From: Oscillospiraceae bacterium
GTDB taxonomy: Bacteria > Bacillota > Clostridia > Oscillospirales > Acutalibacteraceae
Length of the DNA stretch: 64,000 bases
Direction: 5' to 3'
Assembly (NCBI GenBank): GCA_910574995.1
Contig: CAJTCS010000008.1
Location: 1 to 64,000, forward strand
In this document: positions 8,021-16,723 of the stretch, piece by piece
Position numbering within the stretch: position 1 is the stretch's first letter
Layout: each line of letters starts with the position of its first letter
The notes under the pieces: generated by a model
What the model saw: the letters and a program-made list of their open reading frames with translations, nothing else
Database searches by the model: none
Told to the model about the DNA's origin: nothing
Program-made: the position numbers and the translations under genes

Positions 8021-9061
8021 ATGTATAGAAGTACCCTGTCCAGAAAGCGAGATGAACTGGTAAAGCTAAAACAAGATTTTGCCCGAGAGCAGGGCAAAAT
8101 CGCACCGTTGCAACGAAAAATCATATCTGCAAACGATGCGATTAGACGAACTAAAATTGCATCAACAGTTAAATCCAAACTAAGAGAGATTGAGCAAGCC
8201 AACAAATCCATCGCTGATATTCAGAAAAAATGCGGAAGCATTCAGGATAAGATAGCAAAAAAAGAAAAGGAAGTGGCTACTGCTGAAAAGAACTGCCAGA
8301 ATGAGGAAGCTAAATTAAGTAAGAAAGCAGCAGATGCAGAAAAAAAGAGATTACAGGAAGCCGCACGTCAGGCCGCAGCATTAGAGGCATCCATACAGCA
8401 ACAAGGAGAAGCGCAGGAGCAAATGAAGATGGAAATTGAAAGATTAAAGGCTGTACCTGAAAAAATATCGGTCTTATTTTTGGCAGCTAATCCTATTGAT
8501 ACTCCACCATTACGGCTTGACGAAGAAGCCAGGGCAATTCAAGAAAGAATTAGATTATCGGAGTATCGCGACTCGGTTGATTTTGAAAGCCGATGGGCCA
8601 CTCGTTCTTCTGATATTCTGCAAGCGATCAATGAAACCAATCCAACAGTAGTTCATTTTAGCGGGCATGGCGCACCATCAGGAGAACTTGCACTTCTAAC
8701 CCCAGACGGCACTACAAAAATCGTGCGTAAGGAAGCTATTTCAATGGCGATGTCTACTGCATCAGACACCATTAGACTTGTCGTGTTCAATGCGTGCTTC
8801 TCAGAAGCACAGGCGCAAAGCGTGGTCGATTATGTGGATGCTGCCATTGGAATGTCTGCATCTATTGGGGATGAAGCGGCTTGCGTGTTTGCATCTCAAC
8901 TTTATTCAGCTATTGGCTTCGGTCTTTCGCTTCAAACAGCATTTAGGCAGGCAATCGCACAACTAATGCTTGAGGGCATCAAGGAGGAAAATACTCCCAA
9001 GCTGTATGTTAAAAATGGCTTGGATGCTAATGACATTGTACTTGTTCAGCCACTTTCATAA
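8021..9061 (+). CDS. Coiled-coil CHAT-domain protease, CHAT-cassette gene 2
   Basis: From ATG 8021 this is 346 residues. Residues 1-145 are a long charged, alanine-rich coiled coil (KIAKKEKEV, KAADAEKKRLQEAARQ). The rest is a CHAT caspase-like peptidase with the catalytic dyad His216 (VVHFSGHG) and Cys259 (VVFNACFS). CHAT proteases act in bacterial programmed death and antiphage modules, for example TPR-CHAT with type III-E CRISPR. The start is unclear: the strong GAGGTG site (7994-7999) is spaced for an ACG at 8006, while ATG 8021 has no ribosome site and GTG 7997 lies inside it. It probably forms an operon with the zincin gene and ends at a hairpin at 9072. The substrate is unknown. Confidence 0.8.
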   Translation: MYRSTLSRKRDELVKLKQDFAREQGKIAPLQRKIISANDAIRRTKIASTVKSKLREIEQANKSIADIQKKCGSIQDKIAKKEKEVATAEKNCQNEEAKLSKKAADAEKKRLQEAARQAAALEASIQQQGEAQEQMKMEIERLKAVPEKISVLFLAANPIDTPPLRLDEEARAIQERIRLSEYRDSVDFESRWATRSSDILQAINETNPTVVHFSGHGAPSGELALLTPDGTTKIVRKEAISMAMSTASDTIRLVVFNACFSEAQAQSVVDYVDAAIGMSASIGDEAACVFASQLYSAIGFGLSLQTAFRQAIAQLMLEGIKEENTPKLYVKNGLDANDIVLVQPLS

Positions 9062-9071
9062 ATGTGAAGAT

Positions 9072-9101
9072 CAGCCCGCCGTTGAGGTAAACGGCGGGCT
9101 G
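9072..9101. terminator. Hairpin between convergent genes (probable bidirectional terminator)
   Basis: A perfect 12-bp stem (CAGCCCGCCGTT and its complement) with a six-base loop lies 11 bases after the CHAT stop codon and just before the end of the DUF4366 gene on the other strand. The T runs are weak on both sides. Confidence 0.55.
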
Positions 9102-9108
9102 ATTGCGT

Positions 9109-9807
9109 TTATTCGCCCTCCATTTCTCCATCCTCCGGCTCATCCTCGTCGTCAAAGTCGTATTCGGACAGGTCGGAACTGCCGGACACATCGGCCTTGG
9201 GCTTGCGGAGCTTGAAGTAGTACAGCGTCCCGCCGCCGCCAGCTAGGGCCACGATCAGCAGCACCAGCAGACCGCCCATGCCGCCCTTGTTCTCCTTGGC
9301 CGGGGGTTCGGGTTCTTCCGGCTCCTGCGGTTCCGGTGCTTTCCCGGCGCAGGCGGTCATATTGTTGGCGCAGACAGGGCAGGCGGTATTGACGGCCCCG
9401 GCCTCACATTTCACTGTGCAGGAACAGACGGCGGGCGGTTCTTCCTCCACCTCCATCAGCGCCAGCAAGTCAGCCTCGTCCACCTGATTGAGAAAATGCA
9501 CCGTATTTTCGCCGTCCCCGGCCCGGTCGATGATGATATAAAAATAGTTGCCGGTTTTGGAAACGACGGTGATAAACTGCTTGTCCTCGGACGCCTCGCC
9601 GTCGATGTCGTCCACCAGGGACATATTGCCCTCCGGGGTCAGGGGCTTGGGGTCAGGTGTGGACACCACTTCCCCGGTCGGCTCGGTGGGTATGACCTCC
9701 CCTTCCTCGTCGCCGCCCCCGGCAAAGGCCGTCGTGGTGAACATGGCGGCGGACAGGCCCACAGCCAGAATGACAGAAAGAAAACGGGAAATGATCTTAT
9801 TCCTCAT
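9109..9807 (-). CDS. DUF4366 (CD1107 family) membrane protein of the ICE
   Basis: A 232-residue membrane protein. It has an N-terminal signal peptide (ISRFLSVILAVGLSAAMF, cleavage after AFA), an extracellular part with a cysteine cluster (CSCTVKC, CPVCANNMTAC), a proline/glutamate-rich linker, one transmembrane segment (GGLLVLLIVALAGGGG) and an acidic cytoplasmic tail. This matches the CD1107/DUF4366 mobile-element family found on Tn1549-like ICEs, probably an envelope component of the transfer machinery; the exact role is unknown. The start at 9807 overlaps the DUF4315 gene by 11 bases and has a GGAGG site, so the two are coupled. Confidence 0.85.
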   Translation of the reverse strand: MRNKIISRFLSVILAVGLSAAMFTTTAFAGGGDEEGEVIPTEPTGEVVSTPDPKPLTPEGNMSLVDDIDGEASEDKQFITVVSKTGNYFYIIIDRAGDGENTVHFLNQVDEADLLALMEVEEEPPAVCSCTVKCEAGAVNTACPVCANNMTACAGKAPEPQEPEEPEPPAKENKGGMGGLLVLLIVALAGGGGTLYYFKLRKPKADVSGSSDLSEYDFDDEDEPEDGEMEGE

Positions 9808-10048
9808 GGCCGGTGTCCTCCTTTTCGTGATAGGGCGTCAGGGTGGGGGCGGTCTGCAAGGCCCCGCCCCGCAGGAACGCCGCAAATTCCTCCCTCGTCA
9901 TGTTCATGCCCCGGACAAGCTGGATGATCTGCAAATTCTCCTGCTCGGTTTTCTGCCCCTCCAGATCCCGAAGCTGCTTGTTGTACTCCGCGATCTTGGA
10001 CTTCACTTTCTGGATGTCCTTTTCGATGCGGTCAAGTTTGTTCGCCAT
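9797..10048 (-). CDS. DUF4315 family protein
   Basis: An 83-residue highly charged protein forming a coiled coil (LDRIEKDIQKVKSKIAEYN, then KQLRDLEGQK) followed by a short helical end (MTREEFAAFLRGG). It matches DUF4315, which regularly precedes DUF4366 in clostridial ICEs; its function is unknown. ATG 10048 is preceded by AAAGGAG at good spacing, while the upstream TTG in frame lies closer to the site. It overlaps the DUF4366 start by 11 bases and begins 3 bases after the XF1762 stop, so it is part of one transfer operon. Confidence 0.85.
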   Translation of the reverse strand: MANKLDRIEKDIQKVKSKIAEYNKQLRDLEGQKTEQENLQIIQLVRGMNMTREEFAAFLRGGALQTAPTLTPYHEKEDTGHEE

Positions 10049-10050
10049 AG

Positions 10051-10503
10051 TCAAAACTCCTTTCCGATGGATTTTTCATAGCGGTATTTCATCTGCGCCG
10101 GGTATAAGTCCTCCTTGGGGCGGCGGCTCCCCGTCCAGCGTTTGCCGCCAGCCAGCCCAGCGCACACCCAGCCAGCGGCCCGCAGACTGGCCCCGCTCTC
10201 CGTGTCCAGAATGTAGGTGACGATCTTTCGATAGCCCATCGCCCGCGCCGCCCTCCACGCTGCGGCATAGAGGAAACTGCAAGCGTTTTTCGTGCCGTCC
10301 GTGCAAAGCCGGTTGGCTTCCAGAGTATGGCCGTCGTCCAGATACCGGCTGACGGGTCGGCCCACGATAGCCACGCCAGCCAGCCGCCCGGCCTCGGTGC
10401 AGGCGATAGAAAACTTGTGGCCGGTGACGGGGCGGTGGTGGCGGTGATGCTGGGCGACAAAGGCGTTGGCGTTTTTCAGGGATATGGGCGTCAGCGTTAG
10501 CAC
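10051..10503 (-). CDS. XF1762 family protein
   Basis: A 150-residue protein starting at a GTG (10503) that overlaps the end of the PAPS-reductase-like gene. It contains AFVAQHHRHHRPVTGHKF, VGRPVSRYLDDG and a GNAT-like core (FLYAAAWRAARAMGYRK, then TYILDTESGASLRAAGW). This is the pattern of the XF1762 family of phage and ICE proteins, probably a diverged acetyltransferase fold. It is regularly found next to PAPS-reductase-like genes in these elements. No activity has been assigned; acetyl transfer is inferred from the fold pattern only. A longer upstream frame exists but would overlap the neighbour by more than 200 bases. Confidence 0.75.
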   Translation of the reverse strand: MLTLTPISLKNANAFVAQHHRHHRPVTGHKFSIACTEAGRLAGVAIVGRPVSRYLDDGHTLEANRLCTDGTKNACSFLYAAAWRAARAMGYRKIVTYILDTESGASLRAAGWVCAGLAGGKRWTGSRRPKEDLYPAQMKYRYEKSIGKEF

Positions 10504-11279
10504 GTCCCCGGCCCTCCCTCCACCGCCCCGAACCGTTCCCGCCAGGCGTAGCTGCGGCCCAGCCCCTTGACGCTGGTAAGGTGGGGCATGGCCCTGTCCT
10601 CCATAGCGACGGCCCGCCGGTAGAGGTCGGGGTACTGCTCTTTCAGCGCCAAAATCTCCGGCTGTTTCATGCTGGGGCAGAAAAAGCAGGAGGACTTGCC
10701 CGGAAGCGGCAGGCCAGCCGCTAATATCTCCCGGACACAATCACTCCTGTCCCAACCCCAATCTTCGATCAGGGGATAACGGTTGATGTACTTCTTGTCG
10801 GTGTCGTTGAATTTCTTGGAATGTTCGTACCGCCGCATTTCCCCGGCGTCGTAGCCCAGGAAGCGGGTGATCTTCTCCCCCCGCGCCCATACCGCCCGGC
10901 AGGGCGGATAGTGATTGCAGAATTTTTCCTGCGGCCCGATCTTATGTTTCTGGGAACATCGCTTATGGCCGTAGGCGATGGACGGCAGGGTGCGGGAGCG
11001 TAAACACTCCATTTCCAGGGTTAGCCGGTGGCCGCTGCGGTCGTACTTCTCCACCACCGTGATCTGCGGCATACCGTGAGCGGCCAGCCAATCATCCATC
11101 GTGCGGATGAATTGATAGGTGTGGGGCTGTTCTCCGCCCGTGTCGGCAAATAAGATCAGGTCAACGGGGATGATGTGCTTGTGAAGTCCAACAAGAACGG
11201 CGGCGCTGTTCGTGCCGCCGCCAAAGGATACGATATTGATAGATTTACCTCCAATTCTCCATAGATTTTTTAATCCCAA
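10497..11279 (-). CDS. PAPS reductase-like PP-loop ATPase family protein
   Basis: About 260 residues. Near the start the sequence NIVSFGGGTNSAAVLVG is the PP-loop of the adenine-nucleotide alpha-hydrolase/PAPS reductase superfamily. Further on it has paired cysteine motifs (HKRCSQKHK, and SSCFFCPSMKQ) typical of phage and ICE members that may bind metal. ICE and defence-island members such as DndC-like proteins modify nucleic acids, but this one is alone. Start choice is awkward: a GGAGGT site at about 11247-11252 is correctly spaced for ATC 11240 rather than ATG, while TTG 11279 overlaps the upstream CHAP gene stop. I use TTG 11279 as a coupled start. Confidence 0.75.
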   Translation of the reverse strand: MGLKNLWRIGGKSINIVSFGGGTNSAAVLVGLHKHIIPVDLILFADTGGEQPHTYQFIRTMDDWLAAHGMPQITVVEKYDRSGHRLTLEMECLRSRTLPSIAYGHKRCSQKHKIGPQEKFCNHYPPCRAVWARGEKITRFLGYDAGEMRRYEHSKKFNDTDKKYINRYPLIEDWGWDRSDCVREILAAGLPLPGKSSCFFCPSMKQPEILALKEQYPDLYRRAVAMEDRAMPHLTSVKGLGRSYAWRERFGAVEGGPGTC

Positions 11280-13288
11280 TTCATCAATCCGTAACCTCGG
11301 ATAACGCTGCTGTTCAGGGGATAGCTCTTGATCTTGCAGGCGTTTCCGCTGTTGCCCTCCACGGTATAGACGTTCGTGCCGTCCGTGCCGATCACGATGC
11401 CCACATGGTCGGCGTTGCCGCTGTTGTCCCAATCGAAGAAAATCGCGTCGCCGGGGGCGATGTCGCTGTACCCCCGGTTGGCCCACTGGCCCCGTGACTG
11501 GAACCAGGCCATGCCCCCGGACGTGCAGCCAGCAAATTTTGGCTCGGTCAAGCCCATTTGGTTATAGCACCAGGACACGAAGCAGGCGCACCACTCCACA
11601 CGGCTGTCAAAGCCGTACCAGCTCCAATAGGGCTGGCCGTTCACATTCCCCACCTGTGATTTCGCGATGTCCACCACAGCGGTATTTCCGGGCCGTGCGC
11701 CGTCCACAAAATGAACGCCGCTGATGTCCTCGGACGCGCTGATGTCGTAGGAACCGCCGCCAAACACAAGGGGATTGTTGCCGCTTGTTTCCAGATAGAT
11801 ATTGAACATTTCCAACTGCTCCGGGGTCAGCAGCTCCGGGGCGATGGACACGATAGAGCGGGCGGTCAGCTTCACATTCAGGATGTAATAGTTATAGGGG
11901 ACTTGGACGGTGTAGCTGTTGCCCTCGCTGTCCGTTCGGGTTTCTGTGCGGTAGCGGACTTCAACCGTCGTGGTGGTGATAAGGGTGTACTGCTTGTTGA
12001 ATACCCGCTGCAACTCCGCCTGAACCTCGGCCAGCGTGTAGCGCGGGAGGATGGATGTCAGGAAAGAGGCCAATTCGTGGGGGTTGTGGATGATCTCGTC
12101 CAGATCGTAGCGGTATTCGTCATAGCCGGGGTAACTGCTTGGGATGTTGTCGATCTGCCGCTGCAAGTCGTTTTCCATGCCCACATAGGCGTTTTCCACG
12201 GCAATCAGGTCGGCGTCGTCGGAGAGGTAGGAGGTAGCCGTGAAGCCGGAACCAAACCCGCCCACGATGGAGGAACAGGACTGTAAGCCGCCCATCAGGA
12301 ACGCCGTCATAATCAGCAGGGCCAGGGCCACAAGACAGCCTTTCCAGTGCCGGACGGCAAACGAGGCCAGCCGTTCGCTTTCCTTGACCGCTTCCTTTGC
12401 GGCTTTACTGCCGGACTTGGCCGCTTTCGCTGCTCCCTGCGCAGCTCCGGCCCCCGTCTGGCCCGCCGCCCTCGCCGCCTTGACATACTGCTGCTTGATC
12501 TGCCGCTTCTGCCAGAACCGGGAAATGGGGTTGCTGGCCGCTTGTGCAAGCTGGGGGTTATCATGGAGGGCCTTTTGATAGAAATATTCGATATTCGCTT
12601 TTTCCGCCAGGCGTTCAGCCTTGGACAGCTCCCGATAGGGTTTCAGCCGGTGACGGCGGATAGCGCCCCGGACGGCCCGGCCCGCCTGTCGCTCGGCCAA
12701 TTCCTCCCCCTTGTGACCGCCCTCCACGCCCACATTCTCATGCTCCACCTCATGGATTTTGCCGTGGGCGAACAGTAAAACTTCCTGAACGGGGCGGCTG
12801 GCCGGGTTGGGCTTCATGGCGGTCGGCGGCTTGTCCCTCGTTTCTCGGCGTATATGGGTCTTGGCCCTGCCGGTGGCCTCGTCAAAGACCTTTTCCTTGA
12901 TTTTCACGGTTTCTTTCGGGATAGCGGCCCGCGCCGCGTCCAGACGGTCGGCCCGCCGGTCGGACTTGCGGATATACTTCTTCAGCTCCGGCGTGGAGCG
13001 TTCTTCCTCGGAGAATTGCAGGCGGGCGGACGGGCGGGGGCCGGTGTCGGCCTCCACCTGCCCGGCCTGTTTCGCCGCCCGCTTCCCGGCCCGGCGCTCC
13101 CGCACTTGGTCGGCACGTTCCAGCACCTTTTCGGCCCTGCCGGTGGCCTCGCTGGGGGTGAAGTCCTGTTCCGCCTCCCGGTCGGAGATATTGATTTCCT
13201 CGCCGGTGGTCTGATTTTCCAGCACCACGCCGTCACGGGTCATGCGCTGCGTCACCTTGTCACGGGGTTTCAGGTGCTTCCTGCTCAT
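11270..13288 (-). CDS. CHAP-domain cell wall hydrolase of the conjugation apparatus (CD1108 family)
   Basis: A 672-residue VirB1-like transfer protein. Residues 1-305 are a basic, charged cytoplasmic region. One transmembrane segment lies near 318-337 (CLVALALLIMTAFLMGGL), followed by a linker. The C-terminus (about 530-672) is a CHAP amidase/endopeptidase domain with Cys around 566 (EWCACFVSW), His around 628 (DHVGIV) and the later acidic residue (VEGNSG). It should cut peptidoglycan locally for the mating channel. It overlaps the VirB4 gene upstream by 4 bases (ATGA), a coupled operon arrangement. It is normal in Tn1549-type elements. Confidence 0.9.
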   Translation of the reverse strand: MSRKHLKPRDKVTQRMTRDGVVLENQTTGEEINISDREAEQDFTPSEATGRAEKVLERADQVRERRAGKRAAKQAGQVEADTGPRPSARLQFSEEERSTPELKKYIRKSDRRADRLDAARAAIPKETVKIKEKVFDEATGRAKTHIRRETRDKPPTAMKPNPASRPVQEVLLFAHGKIHEVEHENVGVEGGHKGEELAERQAGRAVRGAIRRHRLKPYRELSKAERLAEKANIEYFYQKALHDNPQLAQAASNPISRFWQKRQIKQQYVKAARAAGQTGAGAAQGAAKAAKSGSKAAKEAVKESERLASFAVRHWKGCLVALALLIMTAFLMGGLQSCSSIVGGFGSGFTATSYLSDDADLIAVENAYVGMENDLQRQIDNIPSSYPGYDEYRYDLDEIIHNPHELASFLTSILPRYTLAEVQAELQRVFNKQYTLITTTTVEVRYRTETRTDSEGNSYTVQVPYNYYILNVKLTARSIVSIAPELLTPEQLEMFNIYLETSGNNPLVFGGGSYDISASEDISGVHFVDGARPGNTAVVDIAKSQVGNVNGQPYWSWYGFDSRVEWCACFVSWCYNQMGLTEPKFAGCTSGGMAWFQSRGQWANRGYSDIAPGDAIFFDWDNSGNADHVGIVIGTDGTNVYTVEGNSGNACKIKSYPLNSSVIRGYGLMNWD

Positions 13289-15684
13289 GCGCCGCCCTCC
13301 ACCACCTCGGAAAGCCGGGTCGTCATAATTTTATACAGCTCGGTATTGCCGGGGATAGGGTTGGTAAAGGGCAAGATCACATTCTCAAAAATCAGAAGCC
13401 CGGCCCCCGGCTCGGAGTTGTCGATGTACTTCTGATGGTCGGGGGACAGGTTCAGCCGTTCGGCCAAAATCCTGCGGTCGCCGCTGGCCTGATTGAGCAG
13501 GGTAATGAAGTCGCTGTTTTCCAGGATATTTTCGATCTCCGGGGAGGAAAGCAGGTCTTTCACGTTCTGCGTGGCCCCGGTCGGAATACCGCCCCATTTA
13601 CGAAAACGCTTCCAGATTTCAGCGGAATACGCCGCCGTCTGTTCCTCTTTCAGAAGCAAATGGAACTCGTCGGCAAAGTACCAGGTGGCCTTACCCATGC
13701 TGCGGTTAGCGGTGACGCGGCCCCAAATCTGATCTTGGACAATGAGCATCCCCAATTTCTTCAACTGCTTGCCCAAATCCTTGATGTCGAAGCACACAAG
13801 CCGGTTTTCAATGTCCACATTCGTCCTGTGGTTAAACACATTCAGGCTGCCGGACACATAGAGGTCAAGGGCCTGCGCCACCCGGTCGGCCTCCGGGATG
13901 TGCTGGGCAAGCAGGGCGGCATGGAGGTCGGAGAGGACAGGCATTTTCTCCGGGTTGGGGTCTGCCAGGTAGGGCCGGTAGATCACCTGCACGGCCCGGT
14001 CAATCACCGTCTTTTCGATAGGCTCCAAACCGTTCTTGCCGCCCATGACCAGCTCGCAGAACGACAGCACGAAGTCGCTTTTCAGGGCCAGCGGGTTTTC
14101 GTCCTCGCTGTAATTCAGGTTGATGTCCAGCGGGTTCACATAGTCCCTGCTGGTGGGGGACAGCTTGATGACCTGCCCGTGAAGCCGCTGTACCAGGGGA
14201 AAATATTCTGCCTCCGGGTCGCAGACAAAAATATCGTCCGGGGTGGTGAGGAACACGCTGACGATCTCGGACTTGCAGGACATGGACTTGCCGCTGCCGG
14301 GCGTACCCAGCTTTAGACCGTTGGGACACCGCGCCCGTTTCCTGTCCAGCATAATCATGTTGTGGGTCTTGGCGTTGACGCCGTAGTACATGGCCCCGCC
14401 GCCCTGAAAAAGCTCCTGCGTCACAAAGGGGACGAAGATTGCGGCGCTGGACGTGGTAAGGCCCCGCTGGATGTTGATATGGTTCTGCCCCAGGGGGAGG
14501 GAGGCCATTAGGCCCTGCTCCTGCTGGTCGTCCAGCCGCACCAGGGCGCAGTTATATTTCTGCGCCACGCCAGCGGCCCGGAATACCTCGTTGCTCAACT
14601 TCCGCTGGGTGTCGGCCATGTTCAGGACAAGGAACGTCACCATGAAAAGACGCTCGTTCCGGGTCTGCAATTTGGACAAAAGCTGCTTGGCGTCCGTGCC
14701 GTAGGTGGCAAGGTCGGAGGGCAGAATGTCCATATCGTAGCCGGAGCGCACCGCCTTTTTCTGCTCCTGTATCTTCATGGCGTCCAGGTCGGTGATCTTC
14801 CGTTTTACCCGCTTGATGGCCTCGGTCTGCTCAATGGCCTGCACATGGAGGTTGACGACGATGCCGTTTTCCGTGTTGAGGAAATCCGCCAGCATTTCAT
14901 CGGACAGCTCCGGGGCCAGGATTTGCAGGAAGCTCACCGCCCCGTACTTGCCGCTGATGCCGAATACCCGGCTGTTCCCGAAGCGGAGAGAGGACGGAGC
15001 GATGAAGTCCTTGGTGGACAGCCCCGCCGTGGGAAGCCACTTCCAGTCGAAGCGGAACAATTCACCGTCCGGGTGGAAAACGCCGTGCAGAACTTCCAGC
15101 CGTTCGGCCCCGTCCAGCACACGGGCGGCGGCTCCCATCATCTTGAAGTAGCCCAGCAGGTCGGTTTCGATGCGTTCCAGTCTCGCCCGCGCCGCTTTCA
15201 GGTTGTCCGCCTCAATAGTGAACGTCAGATACTTGGTCTTGACAATGCCGTTGTTGCCCCTCGTCAACTGCCGCTGTAAGATGCCGGTGTACTCGGCCCG
15301 GATGTCGTCGAAGTCGTCCCGTTGCGGAGCGATCTCGAAGCTGCGGGCGTACTGCGCCGGGTCTGTTCTGCGGTTGACAAAGGAAAACTGGACATGGATA
15401 GAGGCGTCCACATAGTTATAGAGGTCGCACAGATATTCAAAGGTGGCCGTGCGGTCGTCCGGCTGGGCAAGCTGGTAATTGGTATCGGAGAACTCAACGC
15501 ACTTGGAGAAAGAACGCTGGTTCAGCCTGCAAACACCGTCCTGATACATGACCTCATAGGGGATGCTCTCTTGGGCGGTATGGGGCTTGCCGTCGCCCTT
15601 ATACCTGCGGATGATGGCTTGTATCTCCCGCTTTTCGGCGCGGGACAGCTTTACCGGCCTGCCGCCGTTTTGCTTTCTGGACAA
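13285..15684 (-). CDS. virB4: VirB4-family conjugation ATPase
   Basis: A 799-residue VirB4/TraE-type ATPase that energises the type IV secretion channel at the inner face of the membrane. Walker A is GTPGSGKS near residue 461, Walker B is WYFADEFHLLL near 671, and a late GATQNVKDLL motif follows. The N-terminal half has the VirB4 adaptor pattern (QDGVCRLNQRSFSKCVEF). The start is TTG 15684 with a GGAGGTG site. Its first 86 bases overlap the PrgI gene and its end overlaps the CHAP gene, so the three are tightly coupled. Length and motifs are normal for Gram-positive ICE VirB4. Confidence 0.93.
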   Translation of the reverse strand: MSRKQNGGRPVKLSRAEKREIQAIIRRYKGDGKPHTAQESIPYEVMYQDGVCRLNQRSFSKCVEFSDTNYQLAQPDDRTATFEYLCDLYNYVDASIHVQFSFVNRRTDPAQYARSFEIAPQRDDFDDIRAEYTGILQRQLTRGNNGIVKTKYLTFTIEADNLKAARARLERIETDLLGYFKMMGAAARVLDGAERLEVLHGVFHPDGELFRFDWKWLPTAGLSTKDFIAPSSLRFGNSRVFGISGKYGAVSFLQILAPELSDEMLADFLNTENGIVVNLHVQAIEQTEAIKRVKRKITDLDAMKIQEQKKAVRSGYDMDILPSDLATYGTDAKQLLSKLQTRNERLFMVTFLVLNMADTQRKLSNEVFRAAGVAQKYNCALVRLDDQQEQGLMASLPLGQNHINIQRGLTTSSAAIFVPFVTQELFQGGGAMYYGVNAKTHNMIMLDRKRARCPNGLKLGTPGSGKSMSCKSEIVSVFLTTPDDIFVCDPEAEYFPLVQRLHGQVIKLSPTSRDYVNPLDINLNYSEDENPLALKSDFVLSFCELVMGGKNGLEPIEKTVIDRAVQVIYRPYLADPNPEKMPVLSDLHAALLAQHIPEADRVAQALDLYVSGSLNVFNHRTNVDIENRLVCFDIKDLGKQLKKLGMLIVQDQIWGRVTANRSMGKATWYFADEFHLLLKEEQTAAYSAEIWKRFRKWGGIPTGATQNVKDLLSSPEIENILENSDFITLLNQASGDRRILAERLNLSPDHQKYIDNSEPGAGLLIFENVILPFTNPIPGNTELYKIMTTRLSEVVEGGA

Positions 15685-16036
15685 CCGCTTTCACCTCCGT
15701 TTCCATTTGACGCTGCCGTTCCAACACGGCGTAAAGGTTATTGGTCTGATAGGGCCGGACTTTCGGCATGGTGAAGCGGTTGCGGACGATCTGCCCGATC
15801 ACCACCTCCAACGGCTGGCCGTGCTTCTCATACAGCCCGAACAGCAGGCCGGGGAGCATGGCGAAGATCATCACCAGGGCGGCGGCGCTGGTGGGGACGC
15901 TGCCCCGGAGAACAAAAAAGAGCGGCAAGCCCATCAGGAGCGCCGCGCCGAAGCATACGATCTGCCGTTTCGTCAGGCCGAACAGCATCTTGCTTTTTAC
16001 ATGGGTCAAGTCCTTGGGGACGGACACATAGGCCAT
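15599..16036 (-). CDS. prgI: PrgI family membrane protein of the transfer channel
   Basis: A 145-residue protein with the PrgI pattern: a short cytoplasmic start (VSVPKDLTHVKSKMLFGLTK), two adjacent transmembrane helices (about residues 27-46 and 49-67), then a basic cytoplasmic tail. PrgI proteins sit beside VirB4 in Gram-positive type IV secretion systems and are probably the VirB3-equivalent anchor for VirB4. ATG 16036 has an AAAGGAGG site. It overlaps VirB4 by 86 bases and begins 4 bases after the methyltransferase frame ends. Confidence 0.88.
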   Translation of the reverse strand: MAYVSVPKDLTHVKSKMLFGLTKRQIVCFGAALLMGLPLFFVLRGSVPTSAAALVMIFAMLPGLLFGLYEKHGQPLEVVIGQIVRNRFTMPKVRPYQTNNLYAVLERQRQMETEVKAVVQKAKRRQAGKAVPRRKAGDTSHHPQV

Positions 16037-16039
16037 AGG

Positions 16040-16723
16040 TCAATTCCTCCTTTCCAGAGCGTGATAGATGCCCTGCATGATGTAGGCCACGCAGGGGACG
16101 GCGATAGAATTTCCCAGCATTTGATAGCGGCTGGTGTCGCTGATAGCCCGCCCGCCGCCCTGCTCCGTCCAGAAGTCCGGGAAGCCCTGCAACCGCTCAC
16201 ATTCCAGGGGCGTCAGGCGGCGCACGATCAGGTCGGCGTAATGATGATGCAGTACGCCGCTTTGCTGTCCGGCAAGCAGGGTCGGGGCGGTTTCCTCCTG
16301 ATAGCCCAGGCTCCCCGTCGCGCTCCCGGCCTTGTAGCGGAAGCCCGCGCTGGTGATGCAGAAGTCGGTTTCGCTCCCCATGCCAGCGGGCCGGGAGAGG
16401 CCAGCGCCGGAGGCGCACAGCGTCCCGGCGATCTGCGGATGCACCAAAAGGGGCTGTTCGTGGTTGCAGTTGAGGGTGGGGGCGATGTCCGCCAGCACTT
16501 CCGCGTTGGCCTGCCCCGTTGCCATCGTCAGCACATGGGGCTGTCCCGTTTCGCATAGGGTAGGCTGGACGGGCCGCAGGGTGGAGCGGTTGGTCTTGCT
16601 GGTGATCTGCTGTAAGTCAAAGCCAGCGGCCACCACTGGCAGATTGCCGTGGGTCTGGCTGCGGAGGGTGGGGGAGATGCCGGAACGCTCCACTGTCAGC
16701 GACGCCCCGCCTTGATCGTTCAA
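16040..16723 (-). pseudogene. C-terminal half of frameshifted DNA (cytosine-5) methyltransferase
   Basis: This frame holds the target-recognition region and the last conserved motifs of a C5 methyltransferase (LTPLECERLQGFPDFW as motif IX-like, MLGNSIAVPCVA as motif X). It has no ribosome site of its own, and its TTG start lies inside what should be continuous coding sequence: reading back, the frame gives EIVVLNDQGGASLTVE, directly continuing the upstream half. A single extra G in the G4 run at 16735-16738 would join the two into one enzyme of about 460 residues. It could be true loss of function, slippage during expression, or a sequencing indel. Confidence 0.8.
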
